From assembly GCA_008534395.1 (NCBI GenBank), contig SHMQ01000015.1, positions 1-56,588 of the forward strand: a stretch of 56,588 nucleotides of DNA. Reading direction: 5' to 3'. Below the pieces are notes generated by a model. The model was not told the origin of the DNA. It did not search any database and saw nothing but the letters and a program-made list of their open reading frames with translations. Made by a program: the position numbers and the translations under genes. The DNA comes from Candidatus Acidulodesulfobacterium acidiphilum (GTDB lineage: Bacteria > SZUA-79 > Acidulodesulfobacterales > Acidulodesulfobacteraceae). Positions 1 to 9,665 of the stretch are shown here, in pieces; the first letter of the stretch is position 1; the number at the start of each line of letters is the position of its first letter.

Positions 1-2569
1 TATAATTTTCCATAACGTCTCCGCCTATAGGATAGCCGTAAGGATTTAAGTTTACGAGTCCTATAGAATCCTGAGGGAAACCTCTGACGGTCGTTCTTCC
101 GCCGAGAAAAAACCTTTCGTTTATCGGTACCTGAGAGGTCGGCGACAACGGCCTTATATAGCCTAATCTTGCACCTATAAGAAAATCCGTGTTATATAGA
201 AAAGGAATATATTCTTCCGAATGAAAATAAATTTTAAAAAAGTTAATCTGTGAATCCAATATAAAATTAGAATAAGAAAAACGTAAATTGGTTAAGTTTC
301 CGGAAGTCGGATTGAAGATATTATTTTTGGTATTATATATAAACGAAAGCGACGCAGAGCTTATTCTGGTAAAACCGTCGTCGCGGGGCGTAATTTCGGC
401 GCCTGGATTTAATCCGGAAAGAAAATCGTAAAACATGCCGTACGACAGCAATCCTTTAAAATATCTGTTAAATCTTCTTATAAGCGAAAAATCCGCCCCT
501 TCTTTGTGCATAGTGTAATTAAGCGTTATCACGTCGGTATCGAGTCCGCTCGCGTTAAACGCCAACCCTCTGTATCCGTATATCGCAGGGTCGTAATAGC
601 TTAACAAAAGATTTGTATAAATAGCGCTTTTGGAAAATCTTAAAGAAAGAGATTTTCCAGTGCCGAACAAATTGTCGTTTTCAATCTGAATAAACCCTTT
701 ATATCTGGTATAAGTGCCGTAACCTGCGCCAAAACTCAAATCTAATGGTTTAGCATCTTTTACCTTAACGATTATCGTTTTTTCCGAAACTTCGTTTTCG
801 GGATTTTCTATTTTAATGACGGCCGAATTAAATATACCTCTTTTATAAAGCCTGTTTTGAGTTTCAAGTATTTTCCGCTGGTCGTAAAACTGCCCTTTTT
901 TAAAAAGTAAAAGACTTTTAATAAAACCCGTCCTCGTTACAGTATTGCCCGTTATTAAAATCCGTTTTATCCTGACTCTCGGTCCCGCTTTTATCTCATA
1001 GTAAATATACGCATATTTTTTATTTTTTAAAAACTTTACGTTCATTTTAACTTTTGAAAAAACGTACCCTGAATCCGATAATTTTGTGGAAAGCAGTTCC
1101 TTTCCGTTCTCGGCAGTAATTATACGGAATGGTTTCGCTTTCATTTTTAAAAAATAGCCGGTAAGCGCGGCATTGTTTTTAAAAATAGCCGGAAGTCCGG
1201 TAATATAAACTTTTTTTACGATAGTGGGAATTCCCGAATCTATATTTACGGTTACCGCTACGCTCTTTTTATCCGGCGAAAATTTTAATTTATAAGAAAT
1301 ACGGGCGGATAAATAACCTTCGTTGTCGTAATAGTTTTTAATATTTTGAACGTCGTTTTTAAGCCTGTTTCTGCGGAAATATTCCCTGTTAAAAAAAGAA
1401 GTTACGCGCGTTCTCATAAGACGCTTTATAGTCCCTATGCTGAAAGGTTTATACCCGTATATGTTTATTTTGCTTATTTTTACTTTGCTTCCCTTATATA
1501 CCGAATAGTAGAGATTTATCGTCTTATCTTTCTTGTCCTTATTTTCTTTAAACAAGACCTTGGCAAAAAAGTAGCCCTGTTTCATATAGTATTTTTTTAA
1601 AACCTTTTGAAAAGCTAAAAAAGTGCCGTCGTCGAATATTAATACGTTTTTAATTTGCAATACGGATTTTTTTACGAAATTTTCGCTTAACGGCTTTATT
1701 CCTTTAAAATGAAACAATATTTTATAACCCGGATGAACCTTAAGAGCTATCACGGCTTTGCGTTTAGAAATATAAGTTATTTTAGGGCTTGCTATAATAG
1801 CATTTAAATAGCCCTTTTTTTTATATAAATCCCATATGCTTTTCCTCAATAAATGAATTTTATTTAAATTAAGCGGTTTGCCGATAAGTTTTTTAATTAA
1901 AACTTCAATCTTTTTTTCGGGATAATATAATTTAAATTTAACGAATATATTAGAAATTATAACCGGCCTGCCGGCAATAATTTTTATATTTACCGCATAA
2001 GCTTTAGGCTTTTCATTTAATTCGGTAGTTTTTATGCTTACTTTTGCCGACGGATAACCGCCATTAGACATAATCTTTTTTATTTTTTTTATGCTTATAG
2101 TTTTATAATATTTATATACTAAACCGCTTTTTTTAAAAGGAATGGATTTTATTATCCTACCGTTCGAAATTCCGGTATTCTTAAGTCCTTTTATATTAAT
2201 TTCTTTAATGTAAATTTTTGGAGAAAAAACAAATTTTAAATAAATTAATTTTAATTTTTTATTTATATTTGCAAAAACAGAAACATTGGAAAAATAGCCT
2301 GAAGCATAAAGCGTTTTAATCGTTTTTTCCAAAGAAATCATTGAAAATTTTCTTCCGGATTTTATATAGAAAAGATCTTTTATATTGCTTGCCGGAATAC
2401 CGTAAGGCATTTTGTAATTAATAGATTTTACTGTATATTGCCCTGCATTTATATCGTAGATATTGCGAATGTTTGAGGCAAAAACGTTATTTGCCGCAAA
2501 ATATAAGAAAAATATCGCAAATAATAAAGTATAAGCAAAAAAAATAAAAGATTTTTTTATAATATTCAT
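1..2569 (-). CDS. Omp85-family outer membrane assembly protein (BamA/TamA type), C-terminus outside window
   Basis: The reading frame starts at ATG 2569 and runs off the left edge after 856 codons, so the end of the barrel is missing. It opens with a signal peptide (hydrophobic to about residue 27, cleavage likely after VFA). Seven consecutive POTRA-like units of about 75-85 residues follow, to about residue 575. A beta-barrel begins near LDLSFGAGYGTY and contains GGRTTVRGF, the VRGF motif of the Omp85 L6 loop. The family inserts or assembles proteins in the outer membrane. It lies 19 bp downstream of tamB on the same strand, so the two are probably co-transcribed and may form a TAM-like pair. 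BamA usually has five POTRAs and TamA three, so I cannot choose between the two names from sequence alone. Confidence 0.9.
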   Translation of the reverse strand, partial: MNIIKKSFIFFAYTLLFAIFFLYFAANNVFASNIRNIYDINAGQYTVKSINYKMPYGIPASNIKDLFYIKSGRKFSMISLEKTIKTLYASGYFSNVSVFANINKKLKLIYLKFVFSPKIYIKEINIKGLKNTGISNGRIIKSIPFKKSGLVYKYYKTISIKKIKKIMSNGGYPSAKVSIKTTELNEKPKAYAVNIKIIAGRPVIISNIFVKFKLYYPEKKIEVLIKKLIGKPLNLNKIHLLRKSIWDLYKKKGYLNAIIASPKITYISKRKAVIALKVHPGYKILFHFKGIKPLSENFVKKSVLQIKNVLIFDDGTFLAFQKVLKKYYMKQGYFFAKVLFKENKDKKDKTINLYYSVYKGSKVKISKINIYGYKPFSIGTIKRLMRTRVTSFFNREYFRRNRLKNDVQNIKNYYDNEGYLSARISYKLKFSPDKKSVAVTVNIDSGIPTIVKKVYITGLPAIFKNNAALTGYFLKMKAKPFRIITAENGKELLSTKLSDSGYVFSKVKMNVKFLKNKKYAYIYYEIKAGPRVRIKRILITGNTVTRTGFIKSLLLFKKGQFYDQRKILETQNRLYKRGIFNSAVIKIENPENEVSEKTIIVKVKDAKPLDLSFGAGYGTYTRYKGFIQIENDNLFGTGKSLSLRFSKSAIYTNLLLSYYDPAIYGYRGLAFNASGLDTDVITLNYTMHKEGADFSLIRRFNRYFKGLLSYGMFYDFLSGLNPGAEITPRDDGFTRISSASLSFIYNTKNNIFNPTSGNLTNLRFSYSNFILDSQINFFKIYFHSEEYIPFLYNTDFLIGARLGYIRPLSPTSQVPINERFFLGGRTTVRGFPQDSIGLVNLNPYGYPIGGDVMENY

Positions 2570-2588
2570 TGTTTTTATTTTAAAAATT

Positions 2589-5500
2589 TTAATAAAACCT
2601 AAAGTGAAATACTATATTACCGCCTACTTCGCTGTAAACGTTGGAACTGTTCGGCGCTAGCTCGTTATTTTCCCATACTCCTATAACGGAAATATGCGGG
2701 GTAAGCCTATAAGTAACGGTAGCCGATTGCGACGATTGCGACGAAGCTATATCGCTGTATGAAACCGACAGCCGCTTCGTCAAGTTTTTAGAAACGGTTA
2801 CCTGCGGCGCGGCGCTGTGCGTTATCGCCGAATAGCCGGGCGTTACCGACATATTTTTAAAACCGAAATAGCTGGATATAGTTCCGGTAACGCTCTGCTC
2901 GACCCCGCCGCCGATTGCGGAAGCCGCTTCGGAAGCGGCTATTCCTCCCGCCGATGAAGCATAAACCGAATTTGTCGAAGTACCGAGCGCAAGCATCGAA
3001 ACTATGCTTAACTCCGAAAGAGGCGGAGTCGATGAAAGATTTACGTTAAAATTTAACATGGAACCGCTTGCATTCATTCTTATTATATATTGATTTATAT
3101 AAGTTCTTGCCGCAACGTCGAAAGTCGGATTTATTTTATACCTGTTATTAAAATCTAAATTTGCGTATGACAGTTTCAGCTCAGTTCCCCTGAAAAATAT
3201 ATCGCCCTTTTCGGCATTCGCCGTTCCTATTATTACGGGATTATCGAGAGTGCCCAGAATATTAAGGTCGGCGCTGAAATTAGTATTTATTATATTATTT
3301 CTTATCTCTATTTTCTTTTTCGATACGACTTTTATGTTAAGCCTCGGATTAGTTAAACTTACCGGAGATTCCTGCGTTACCGCGCCGTATCTTTTATAGC
3401 TTAAAAGGAACGACGAAAAATTTATTTTCTTATCGTACATGGCTTTTTTAATTTTTACGCTTCCGTATAAAACCGGGTTGTCGGGTCTGCCGTAAAAACC
3501 TAACCTTCCGCTCATCTTTGCGTAAAAATAGTTTGACTCCCTGTAAACCGCGGAATTAAAATTAGTTTCCAGTCTATAATAAGATGGCGAAAAGTTTTTA
3601 AGCCTTATAATGCCGTGCGTCGAAAAAATGCCGTTAAACATCCTGAATCTTGCTTTTTTAATATAAATCATATTTTTATTAAACGTAACCTGCGCAAAAA
3701 TTCTTGATGCGGCAAAAGAAGAATCGACGGAAGGTTCGACAAGTCCCCTTTTTATATTAGCAAATCCGTATATATTCGGGGATGCGAACGGCCCGAATAT
3801 AACGGCCGAAGCGGTCGCAAATCCGGATGAATTTATTATCTTATTAGTAAAAATTCCAATAACCCATAAATCGGTTCTGTCGTTTAATATTATATTGTAT
3901 CTTCGCGGAGTTATATATCCTCTTAGCTGAAAATAGTTGTTGCCGCCTTTCAATTTAAAACCGCTGAATTTTACGGTTTTGTCCATATACGATATTTTAA
4001 TGTTCCGGATGTTTTGCAGGAAAAAAGGACCGTGCTTTAAATATACGTAATCTAATTTGGAAAACAGATACGAATTTTTAAAATTAGAAAGTTTTCCGCT
4101 TCCGAAAATTCCGCCGGACAATCTGAATAAAGTTTTTCTGTAATTAACGCTTAACATTTTTATATTCGTAATAAAATTGTAAGGATAACCTTTTTTCAAC
4201 AGAATTTTAGCTTTTGTACTAATTCTGTTATCCATCGCATATAAATGCAGTTTCATTTTTCTTTTCGACGAATTGACAACCGCTTTTACGGCGCCTATAT
4301 AGTAATTTTTAACCGAAATTTTTTCCGCATCTACCGAACCTGAAATATCCGGCAGACTAAATGTGCCTCCTATATGCAAATCGGCATCGGCAGTTCCGTG
4401 TACCTCATAATTTTTTAAAAAATTGAAATTTAAATTAGAAAGATTAACGCCGTTTGAAACTATTTTTATATTGTAATTATTATAACCGCTATAATTATTG
4501 CTGCGACCGTAACCTCCGCCCGATGCCGCGTTAACAAAATTCAAAACGCCGTAAGCGTTAAAATATGCTCCGCCGTATAAGCCTTTAAGTTTGTATAAAT
4601 TTAATATTTTTTTCGTAACGGAAAATTTAAAATTAACGCCGTTAACGTCTTGCCCGTATATAACGACTTTTTTTGAATTACCGGTTGCGGTTAAAAGAGG
4701 ATTTTTTAATTCCCCTTTAATATTTCCTTCGGAATTAAAAACGGCAAAGAAACCTCCGTGGGTCCCGCCGCGATGCGACGCCGCAAGGTTTTTTGCATTA
4801 AAATACCCGTTAATCAGTTCTTGACGCGAAATTTTGTCCTTATAAATTTCTCCGCTAAAATTAAACCTACCCGCTCCGTCCGTACTGCCTTCTTTTAATC
4901 TTACTTTTTTTATGAAAACCTTACTGCTTCCGGTAATATTTATGTTTGCGGTTCCGGTAAAAGGAGCCGTATATCCGTTTATAAAAAGCCTTTTAAACCT
5001 GTTTTTAAACTTAAAATATATGTCGTGATATGTTCCGACTATATTGCCGTTCATGTTACCGTCAGCCGATGGATTAAAATAGCGGCTCCTGTATTTTTCG
5101 ACTAAGTCTATTTTCGGCAGTTTATTATAAGAGGCCGTAAAATGAAAATTTAAATATTTTTTTTCGTAATTTATTTTACCGCCGAAAAAGCCTTTAAGGG
5201 TTTCCGATAAAATTCCAGTACGCTTTATAATAACGTATTTATCGTTTACTAAGACCGTACCGTTAATTAAAATTCCGTTCCCGTAATATATCCGATATAT
5301 TTTGTTTACTCCTTTTCTGTTTTTAAATTTAAGCTGTTCGACCGGTTTAACTAAATTTATTTTTTCTATATTTGCGACGTAAAAATTTTTGCCGAAATTT
5401 AAAAAAGTTGTAATATTGCCGTCGGCTACGGCTTTTAACTGCGGAATTTTTTCGGTATCGTAAAACTCGATAAGCTTTCCTACATCTATATTCTTTATGA

Positions 5501-6626
5501 CGGATTTAAATCTGCCTTCTTTCTCGTTAAGGTTTATACTGCCCTTAGACTTAAACGTGCCGTTAAAAGTTTTAAGGTTGATTTTTTTGAATTTTATAAT
5601 ATTATTTTTGTTTTTTGCGCCGTTTCGGTCAAACGTACATAATATTTTTCCGCTTTTAAAATCGCCGCCCGAAAAGACAGTATCTTTTAAAGCGATTACG
5701 GCTTTAGATTTTAACATGCCTGCAGCCGATCCTATTACGTTCACGTTTGCTCTTAGTTTTCCTTTTAAAGCCGGAAGTTCGTCGAAATGTTTAGAAAAAA
5801 ATGACAGATTGTTTACTTTTAATATTGTAGTATCGTTGATTTTTTTAATAATTTCCGGAAATAAAATTTTTTTCTTTAACTCAAAAATGCCGCCTGACGA
5901 AATGTTAAAATATTGATTTCCAAATTTCACTTTGCGGTAATATATAAAACCGTTGACGTAATGTATCTGTTCGGCGCTTGAGCGGTAAGCTCCGCCGTAT
6001 CTTAATTTACCCGACTTTAAAAATATATAAGGAATATCGTATTTAAAATATATACCGGAGTTTTTATAAATAAACGGCGTTTTAGAAGGTTTTTTATAAA
6101 CGGTAAGAGCTATGTTTTTAAGATTAAGAAGTATATTTTTATCTTCATCGTCAAAGTTAAAACTGCCGCCTGATACCTCTATTTTATCAAACGAAAGCGA
6201 GATTAGACGATTTTGATTCGGAAGAGCAAACTCTTTTATTACCGAGCCTATTTTTTTATAGTTATAAAATTTATTGTGCTTTATTAAAACATTTAAGTCC
6301 GGCTTAATTATACTTATTTTATAAATATTTAACTCTCTGCGGAAAATATTAACATGTCCTATGTTTATATCGATTTGTTTAATTTTTGCCAAATTTTTAA
6401 TTTTTACGCCGTAAATACTAATTTGCGGGGAAAAAATAGAAAATTTTATTTGTTTTAAGGTTACCTTTTTTTTAAGTTTTTTGGAAAGATAAGAAGATAT
6501 ATAAGTTTTTGCTATATAGGCAAAATAGGAAGATTCTAAAAAAGAAACGGCGCTTGCCGAGATTGCGACGATAAGAAACAGCAAAACTGCAAGATAAATT
6601 TTAAGCTTTTTGTCATATTTTTTCAT
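2589..6626 (-). CDS. tamB: TamB-like AsmA-family translocation/assembly protein (DUF490)
   Basis: This is a 1345-residue protein with a single N-terminal membrane anchor (about residues 9-30). A very long body of repetitive beta-strands follows (GNIKGELKNPLL, GTLDNPVIIGTANAEKG, YGRPDNPVLYGSVKI). The C-terminal region is typical of TamB/DUF490 and ends in an aromatic residue (FHFRFY). TamB proteins span the periplasm as a lipid-conducting or assembly groove and work with an Omp85 partner, which is the next gene here. Its start overlaps the end of the response-regulator gene by 14 bp, which suggests translational coupling. A Gly/Asn/Tyr-rich stretch (GGGYGRSNNYSGYNNYN) occurs near residue 710. 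Length and layout match the family, so the call is firm at family level. Confidence 0.9.
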   Translation of the reverse strand: MKKYDKKLKIYLAVLLFLIVAISASAVSFLESSYFAYIAKTYISSYLSKKLKKKVTLKQIKFSIFSPQISIYGVKIKNLAKIKQIDINIGHVNIFRRELNIYKISIIKPDLNVLIKHNKFYNYKKIGSVIKEFALPNQNRLISLSFDKIEVSGGSFNFDDEDKNILLNLKNIALTVYKKPSKTPFIYKNSGIYFKYDIPYIFLKSGKLRYGGAYRSSAEQIHYVNGFIYYRKVKFGNQYFNISSGGIFELKKKILFPEIIKKINDTTILKVNNLSFFSKHFDELPALKGKLRANVNVIGSAAGMLKSKAVIALKDTVFSGGDFKSGKILCTFDRNGAKNKNNIIKFKKINLKTFNGTFKSKGSINLNEKEGRFKSVIKNIDVGKLIEFYDTEKIPQLKAVADGNITTFLNFGKNFYVANIEKINLVKPVEQLKFKNRKGVNKIYRIYYGNGILINGTVLVNDKYVIIKRTGILSETLKGFFGGKINYEKKYLNFHFTASYNKLPKIDLVEKYRSRYFNPSADGNMNGNIVGTYHDIYFKFKNRFKRLFINGYTAPFTGTANINITGSSKVFIKKVRLKEGSTDGAGRFNFSGEIYKDKISRQELINGYFNAKNLAASHRGGTHGGFFAVFNSEGNIKGELKNPLLTATGNSKKVVIYGQDVNGVNFKFSVTKKILNLYKLKGLYGGAYFNAYGVLNFVNAASGGGYGRSNNYSGYNNYNIKIVSNGVNLSNLNFNFLKNYEVHGTADADLHIGGTFSLPDISGSVDAEKISVKNYYIGAVKAVVNSSKRKMKLHLYAMDNRISTKAKILLKKGYPYNFITNIKMLSVNYRKTLFRLSGGIFGSGKLSNFKNSYLFSKLDYVYLKHGPFFLQNIRNIKISYMDKTVKFSGFKLKGGNNYFQLRGYITPRRYNIILNDRTDLWVIGIFTNKIINSSGFATASAVIFGPFASPNIYGFANIKRGLVEPSVDSSFAASRIFAQVTFNKNMIYIKKARFRMFNGIFSTHGIIRLKNFSPSYYRLETNFNSAVYRESNYFYAKMSGRLGFYGRPDNPVLYGSVKIKKAMYDKKINFSSFLLSYKRYGAVTQESPVSLTNPRLNIKVVSKKKIEIRNNIINTNFSADLNILGTLDNPVIIGTANAEKGDIFFRGTELKLSYANLDFNNRYKINPTFDVAARTYINQYIIRMNASGSMLNFNVNLSSTPPLSELSIVSMLALGTSTNSVYASSAGGIAASEAASAIGGGVEQSVTGTISSYFGFKNMSVTPGYSAITHSAAPQVTVSKNLTKRLSVSYSDIASSQSSQSATVTYRLTPHISVIGVWENNELAPNSSNVYSEVGGNIVFHFRFY

Positions 6627-7335
6627 CTATAAATTTATAGCCTACGCCTCTTATAGTTTCAATAAACTTAATAGATTCGTCTATCTCGATATTCGACCTG
6701 AGCCGTCTTATGTGAACGTCGACAGTTCTTGGTTCTACGAAAGAATCGCTTCCCCATACGTTATCTAAAAGTTTCTCGCGCGAAAAAACGTCGCCTGAGT
6801 AAGTCATCAAAAAAATAAGAAGTTTAAATTCTATAGGACTGAGTTTTATCTCGATGTTTTTTACCATTACGCTGTGTTTAAGAACGTTAATGGTAATATT
6901 TTTAAAACCGAAACCGTCCGATATTTTCCCCGTCTTGCTATTTTCTTCATTGCTTGCCGGAGGCACTCTTCTTAAAATAGTTCTTACGCGCGCCAGAAGT
7001 TCGGCTACCGAAAAGGGTTTCGTTATATAGTCTTCCGCTCCGGACTCAAAACCCAGCACCTTATCGACCTCTTCCTGCTTTGCGGAAAGAAATATTACGG
7101 GAACGGTCGAAAAATTTTCCGTTCTTTTTATTCTTTTGCATACTTCGTAGCCGTTAATATCGGGAAGCATTATATCTAATATCAGAAGGTCGGGCTTAAA
7201 AACTTCCGATGCCCTTAATCCGTCAAATCCGTTAAAAGCAAACTCTACTTTATAGCCTTCTTTAGCAAGATTGTATTTTAGAAGTTCTACTAAATCCGGC
7301 TCATCGTCTATTATAAGTACGTTGGCTTTATACAT
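6613..7335 (-). CDS. OmpR/PhoB-type response regulator
   Basis: This 240-residue two-domain regulator has an N-terminal receiver domain (about 1-120) with the acidic pair D10-D11, the phosphoacceptor D54 in LLILDIMLPD, and a conserved lysine in YITKPF. A C-terminal winged helix (about 145-238) carries RTVDVHIRRLRSNIE and TIRGVGYKF, hallmarks of the OmpR/PhoB subfamily. It acts as a cytoplasmic DNA-binding regulator controlled by phosphorylation. No histidine kinase is encoded in the window, so its partner and its signal are unknown. It sits between an HD-GYP gene (32 bp upstream) and tamB (14-bp overlap), suggesting a link to envelope biogenesis. PhoB itself is possible but not shown. Confidence 0.92.
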   Translation of the reverse strand: MYKANVLIIDDEPDLVELLKYNLAKEGYKVEFAFNGFDGLRASEVFKPDLLILDIMLPDINGYEVCKRIKRTENFSTVPVIFLSAKQEEVDKVLGFESGAEDYITKPFSVAELLARVRTILRRVPPASNEENSKTGKISDGFGFKNITINVLKHSVMVKNIEIKLSPIEFKLLIFLMTYSGDVFSREKLLDNVWGSDSFVEPRTVDVHIRRLRSNIEIDESIKFIETIRGVGYKFIDEKI

Positions 7336-7367
7336 AATAAATAATACAACATAAAAAACGGCTCATG

Positions 7368-8543
7368 TCAAGAATTTTCCTCATCTATCCTACGCCTTAT
7401 ATCCAGTATCTCGTCTAAACCTTTTAAAAAAGCATCGAAGCAGTCCGGATCGAAAGCCGCCCCCGGTTTCATTTCGTCTTTCATTATCCTGAGCGTTTCT
7501 TCCAGCGTATAAGCCGGTTTATATATTCTTTTATTTATAAGCGCGTCAAAAACGTCGGCTACTTTGGTAATCCGTCCCGAAAGCGGTATAGAATCGCCTT
7601 TTAATCCGTTTGGATATCCGCTTCCGTCGTAATTTTCGTGATGCGACAGCGCTATAGCCGCGCCTTCTTTTAAAGTATTCGATTCGGAATCTTTCAATAT
7701 ATTATATCCTATAACCGTGTGCGACTTCATAATTTCAAATTCGTCTTTATCTAATCGTCCGGGTTTCAAAAGAATATTATCGGGTATTCCGACCTTGCCT
7801 ATATCGTGCATGGGAGCGGAATTCAATATATTTTCCCGATAAACGCCGTCCATTCCAAGTTCCTTTGCTATAACGGCGGCAAAATGGGACATTCTGGCAA
7901 TATGATTTCCGGTGTCTTCATCCCTGTATTCCGCTAAAACCATCAGCCTGTTCAGAGAATCGTGCTCCATTTTATAAACGTCGTCTATGGTTTTTTGATA
8001 ATACGATTCTATGGCAAGCGTTATATCGATAGACAGCATTTTCTGTACCGAATTAAGTATCGATACAGACTCTTCGCTGTCAATGCCGTTTTCTTTACAG
8101 CATTTTATAACGGCATCCGTTATAAGCGTATTGTAATACCCGTAACTTCCTATGTAAACCGAGGGAGATATCTTGTAAACGTAATGCGCAAAACCGACTA
8201 TAACCCTGTTAATAAAATAATTTTCGTCGTATTCAATGCCGAATAACTGATTTATATAATGAGACTGCGTAAGTATAAGCTGGTCTAAAAGATCCGGTCT
8301 CGAATTAATAATTTTAGCGGTTTCTTCTATGTTCAGCAAATATTCGTAAAAATCCGAAGCTATTTTTAAAGAAATATTTTCTATGCATCCCTTTATTTTA
8401 CCTATGCCGTCTATGTCTTTTTGCGTAAAATGAGTCAAATCTTTTAAAAGCTTTATATTTTTCTGGGCAAAGAGGCTATATATGCCTATAACGCCTTTTT
8501 CGGTCATTTTATTTTTTTTCAGTATGTCGTCTAATCTGCCCAT
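7368..8543 (-). CDS. globin-coupled HD-GYP cyclic-di-GMP phosphodiesterase (probable heme sensor)
   Basis: This is a 391-residue protein. The N-terminal half (about 25-185) looks like a sensor globin: a helical domain with GFAHYVYKISPSVYIGSYG, where H120 fits the proximal heme-ligand histidine and PSVYIGSYG matches the conserved stretch after it. The C-terminal half (about 205-375) is an HD-GYP domain with GNHIARM, MHDIGKVGIPD (H246, D247), HHENYDGSGYPNGL (GYP at 309-311) and KVADVFDAL. HD-GYP enzymes hydrolyse cyclic di-GMP, and a globin input usually means gas or redox control. The gene is tightly spaced with the response-regulator gene downstream. The HD-GYP call is firm. The globin call rests on motif recognition only. 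Confidence 0.85.
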   Translation of the reverse strand: MGRLDDILKKNKMTEKGVIGIYSLFAQKNIKLLKDLTHFTQKDIDGIGKIKGCIENISLKIASDFYEYLLNIEETAKIINSRPDLLDQLILTQSHYINQLFGIEYDENYFINRVIVGFAHYVYKISPSVYIGSYGYYNTLITDAVIKCCKENGIDSEESVSILNSVQKMLSIDITLAIESYYQKTIDDVYKMEHDSLNRLMVLAEYRDEDTGNHIARMSHFAAVIAKELGMDGVYRENILNSAPMHDIGKVGIPDNILLKPGRLDKDEFEIMKSHTVIGYNILKDSESNTLKEGAAIALSHHENYDGSGYPNGLKGDSIPLSGRITKVADVFDALINKRIYKPAYTLEETLRIMKDEMKPGAAFDPDCFDAFLKGLDEILDIRRRIDEENS

Positions 8544-8581
8544 AAATTATCCTTATTTTTAAAATACTTTTTATTTAATTT

Positions 8582-9598
8582 TTACTTTTTATCGGCTTCT
8601 TCGGCCGCGACGGCGATTTTTAAACTCTGCTCCATATTTCTCGGATGAAATTTAGCGTGCTGCTCACTTAAATGAGATATATCGGTATGCGTATAAATTT
8701 CCGTAGTAGAAATACTTGTATGCCCCAGCATCTGCTGAATCGACCTTAAATCAGCCCCGCCTCCCAGAAGATGGGTCGCAAAAGTATGCCTTAACGTATG
8801 CGGAGTTATATTTTTATCTATTTTAGCCAACAGCGCAGCTTTTTTAATAATTTTCCACAGCCCCTGCCTCGTTAAAGGCATGCCTTTTTCGGTAATAAAC
8901 AGATAGGAACTTCCGGCATTTTTTGATTTAACTGCGTATTTTTGCCTTAGCGGCAGATAAACTTTAAGCATCTCCTTAAAAGGTATTCCGAACGGCACTA
9001 TCCTTTCTTTAGAACCTTTGCCTATTACTCTTGCAAAATTTAAATCGAAATTAAAATTATCGAGCTTAATGTCCGCAAGTTCGGAAATTCTTAGTCCGCT
9101 TGAATATAGAAATTCTATTATTGCTTTATTTCTAAGGTTTTCAAATTTGTACGCATCGGGGTCTTTTCTTTTTCGTATTCTTCCCCGTCCCGTAAACTCG
9201 ACAGATAAAATTTTTCTCATCTCTTCTTCCGTAAGAAAATCGGGTAATTTCTTTGCCGTAAAAGGATATTCTATATCCTTAAAAGGAAATTCCGTTACAA
9301 TGCCGCGTTTAAATAAAAATTTATAAAATCCTTTAATAGAGGAGTAAAACCTCGCCCTTGTTTTTCCGCTTAAATTTAGCTCGGAAAGATAAGACAGGAA
9401 ATCCTGAAAAAAAAATGGGGATAGTTCTTTAAAATTAATATTTTTGTCCTTTACGAAAGCATGAAATTTCATTAAATCCAAATAATACGAAGAAACGGTA
9501 TTAAGGCTTAAACCTCTTTCTATTTTAAGAAAAGATATATAATTTTCTATAAAAGCCTCAAATTCGTCTTTTTTAATCGGAATCTGCCCTTCATTCAT
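8582..9598 (-). CDS. xerC: XerC/XerD-type tyrosine recombinase
   Basis: This is a site-specific recombinase of about 338 residues. An N-terminal SAM-like DNA-binding domain (EAFIENYISFLKIERGLSLNT) is followed by a catalytic domain with the first arginine in SGLRISEL, the lysine in GKGSKERIVPFG, HTLRHTFATHLL (HxxR) and LGHTSISTTEIYTH with the nucleophilic tyrosine. Xer proteins resolve chromosome dimers at dif. Its place between aroB and signalling genes in an ordinary operon argues for a housekeeping Xer rather than a phage integrase. The ATG at 9598 is chosen; a TTG five codons upstream (9613) is an alternative, and neither has a strong Shine-Dalgarno. XerC and XerD cannot be told apart by eye. 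Confidence 0.88.
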   Translation of the reverse strand: MNEGQIPIKKDEFEAFIENYISFLKIERGLSLNTVSSYYLDLMKFHAFVKDKNINFKELSPFFFQDFLSYLSELNLSGKTRARFYSSIKGFYKFLFKRGIVTEFPFKDIEYPFTAKKLPDFLTEEEMRKILSVEFTGRGRIRKRKDPDAYKFENLRNKAIIEFLYSSGLRISELADIKLDNFNFDLNFARVIGKGSKERIVPFGIPFKEMLKVYLPLRQKYAVKSKNAGSSYLFITEKGMPLTRQGLWKIIKKAALLAKIDKNITPHTLRHTFATHLLGGGADLRSIQQMLGHTSISTTEIYTHTDISHLSEQHAKFHPRNMEQSLKIAVAAEEADKK

Positions 9599-9665
9599 AA
9601 TTTTGCATTTCAAATTTGCGGTGCCCGAATTTAATTATTGGGCGTTTTTATTAATTTTGCGGCGT

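Noticed and set aside
1346-1600. 84-codon plus-strand frame at the left end
   Set aside because: Antisense to the POTRA region of the Omp85 gene, which continues in frame through the whole stretch.
5497-5916. 139-codon plus-strand frame inside tamB
   Set aside because: Antisense shadow of the repetitive tamB gene; no start signal or recognisable family.
8582-9598. Phage or island integrase
   Set aside because: It sits in a housekeeping operon with aroB, has Xer-like length and motifs, and no att repeats or tRNA are nearby.
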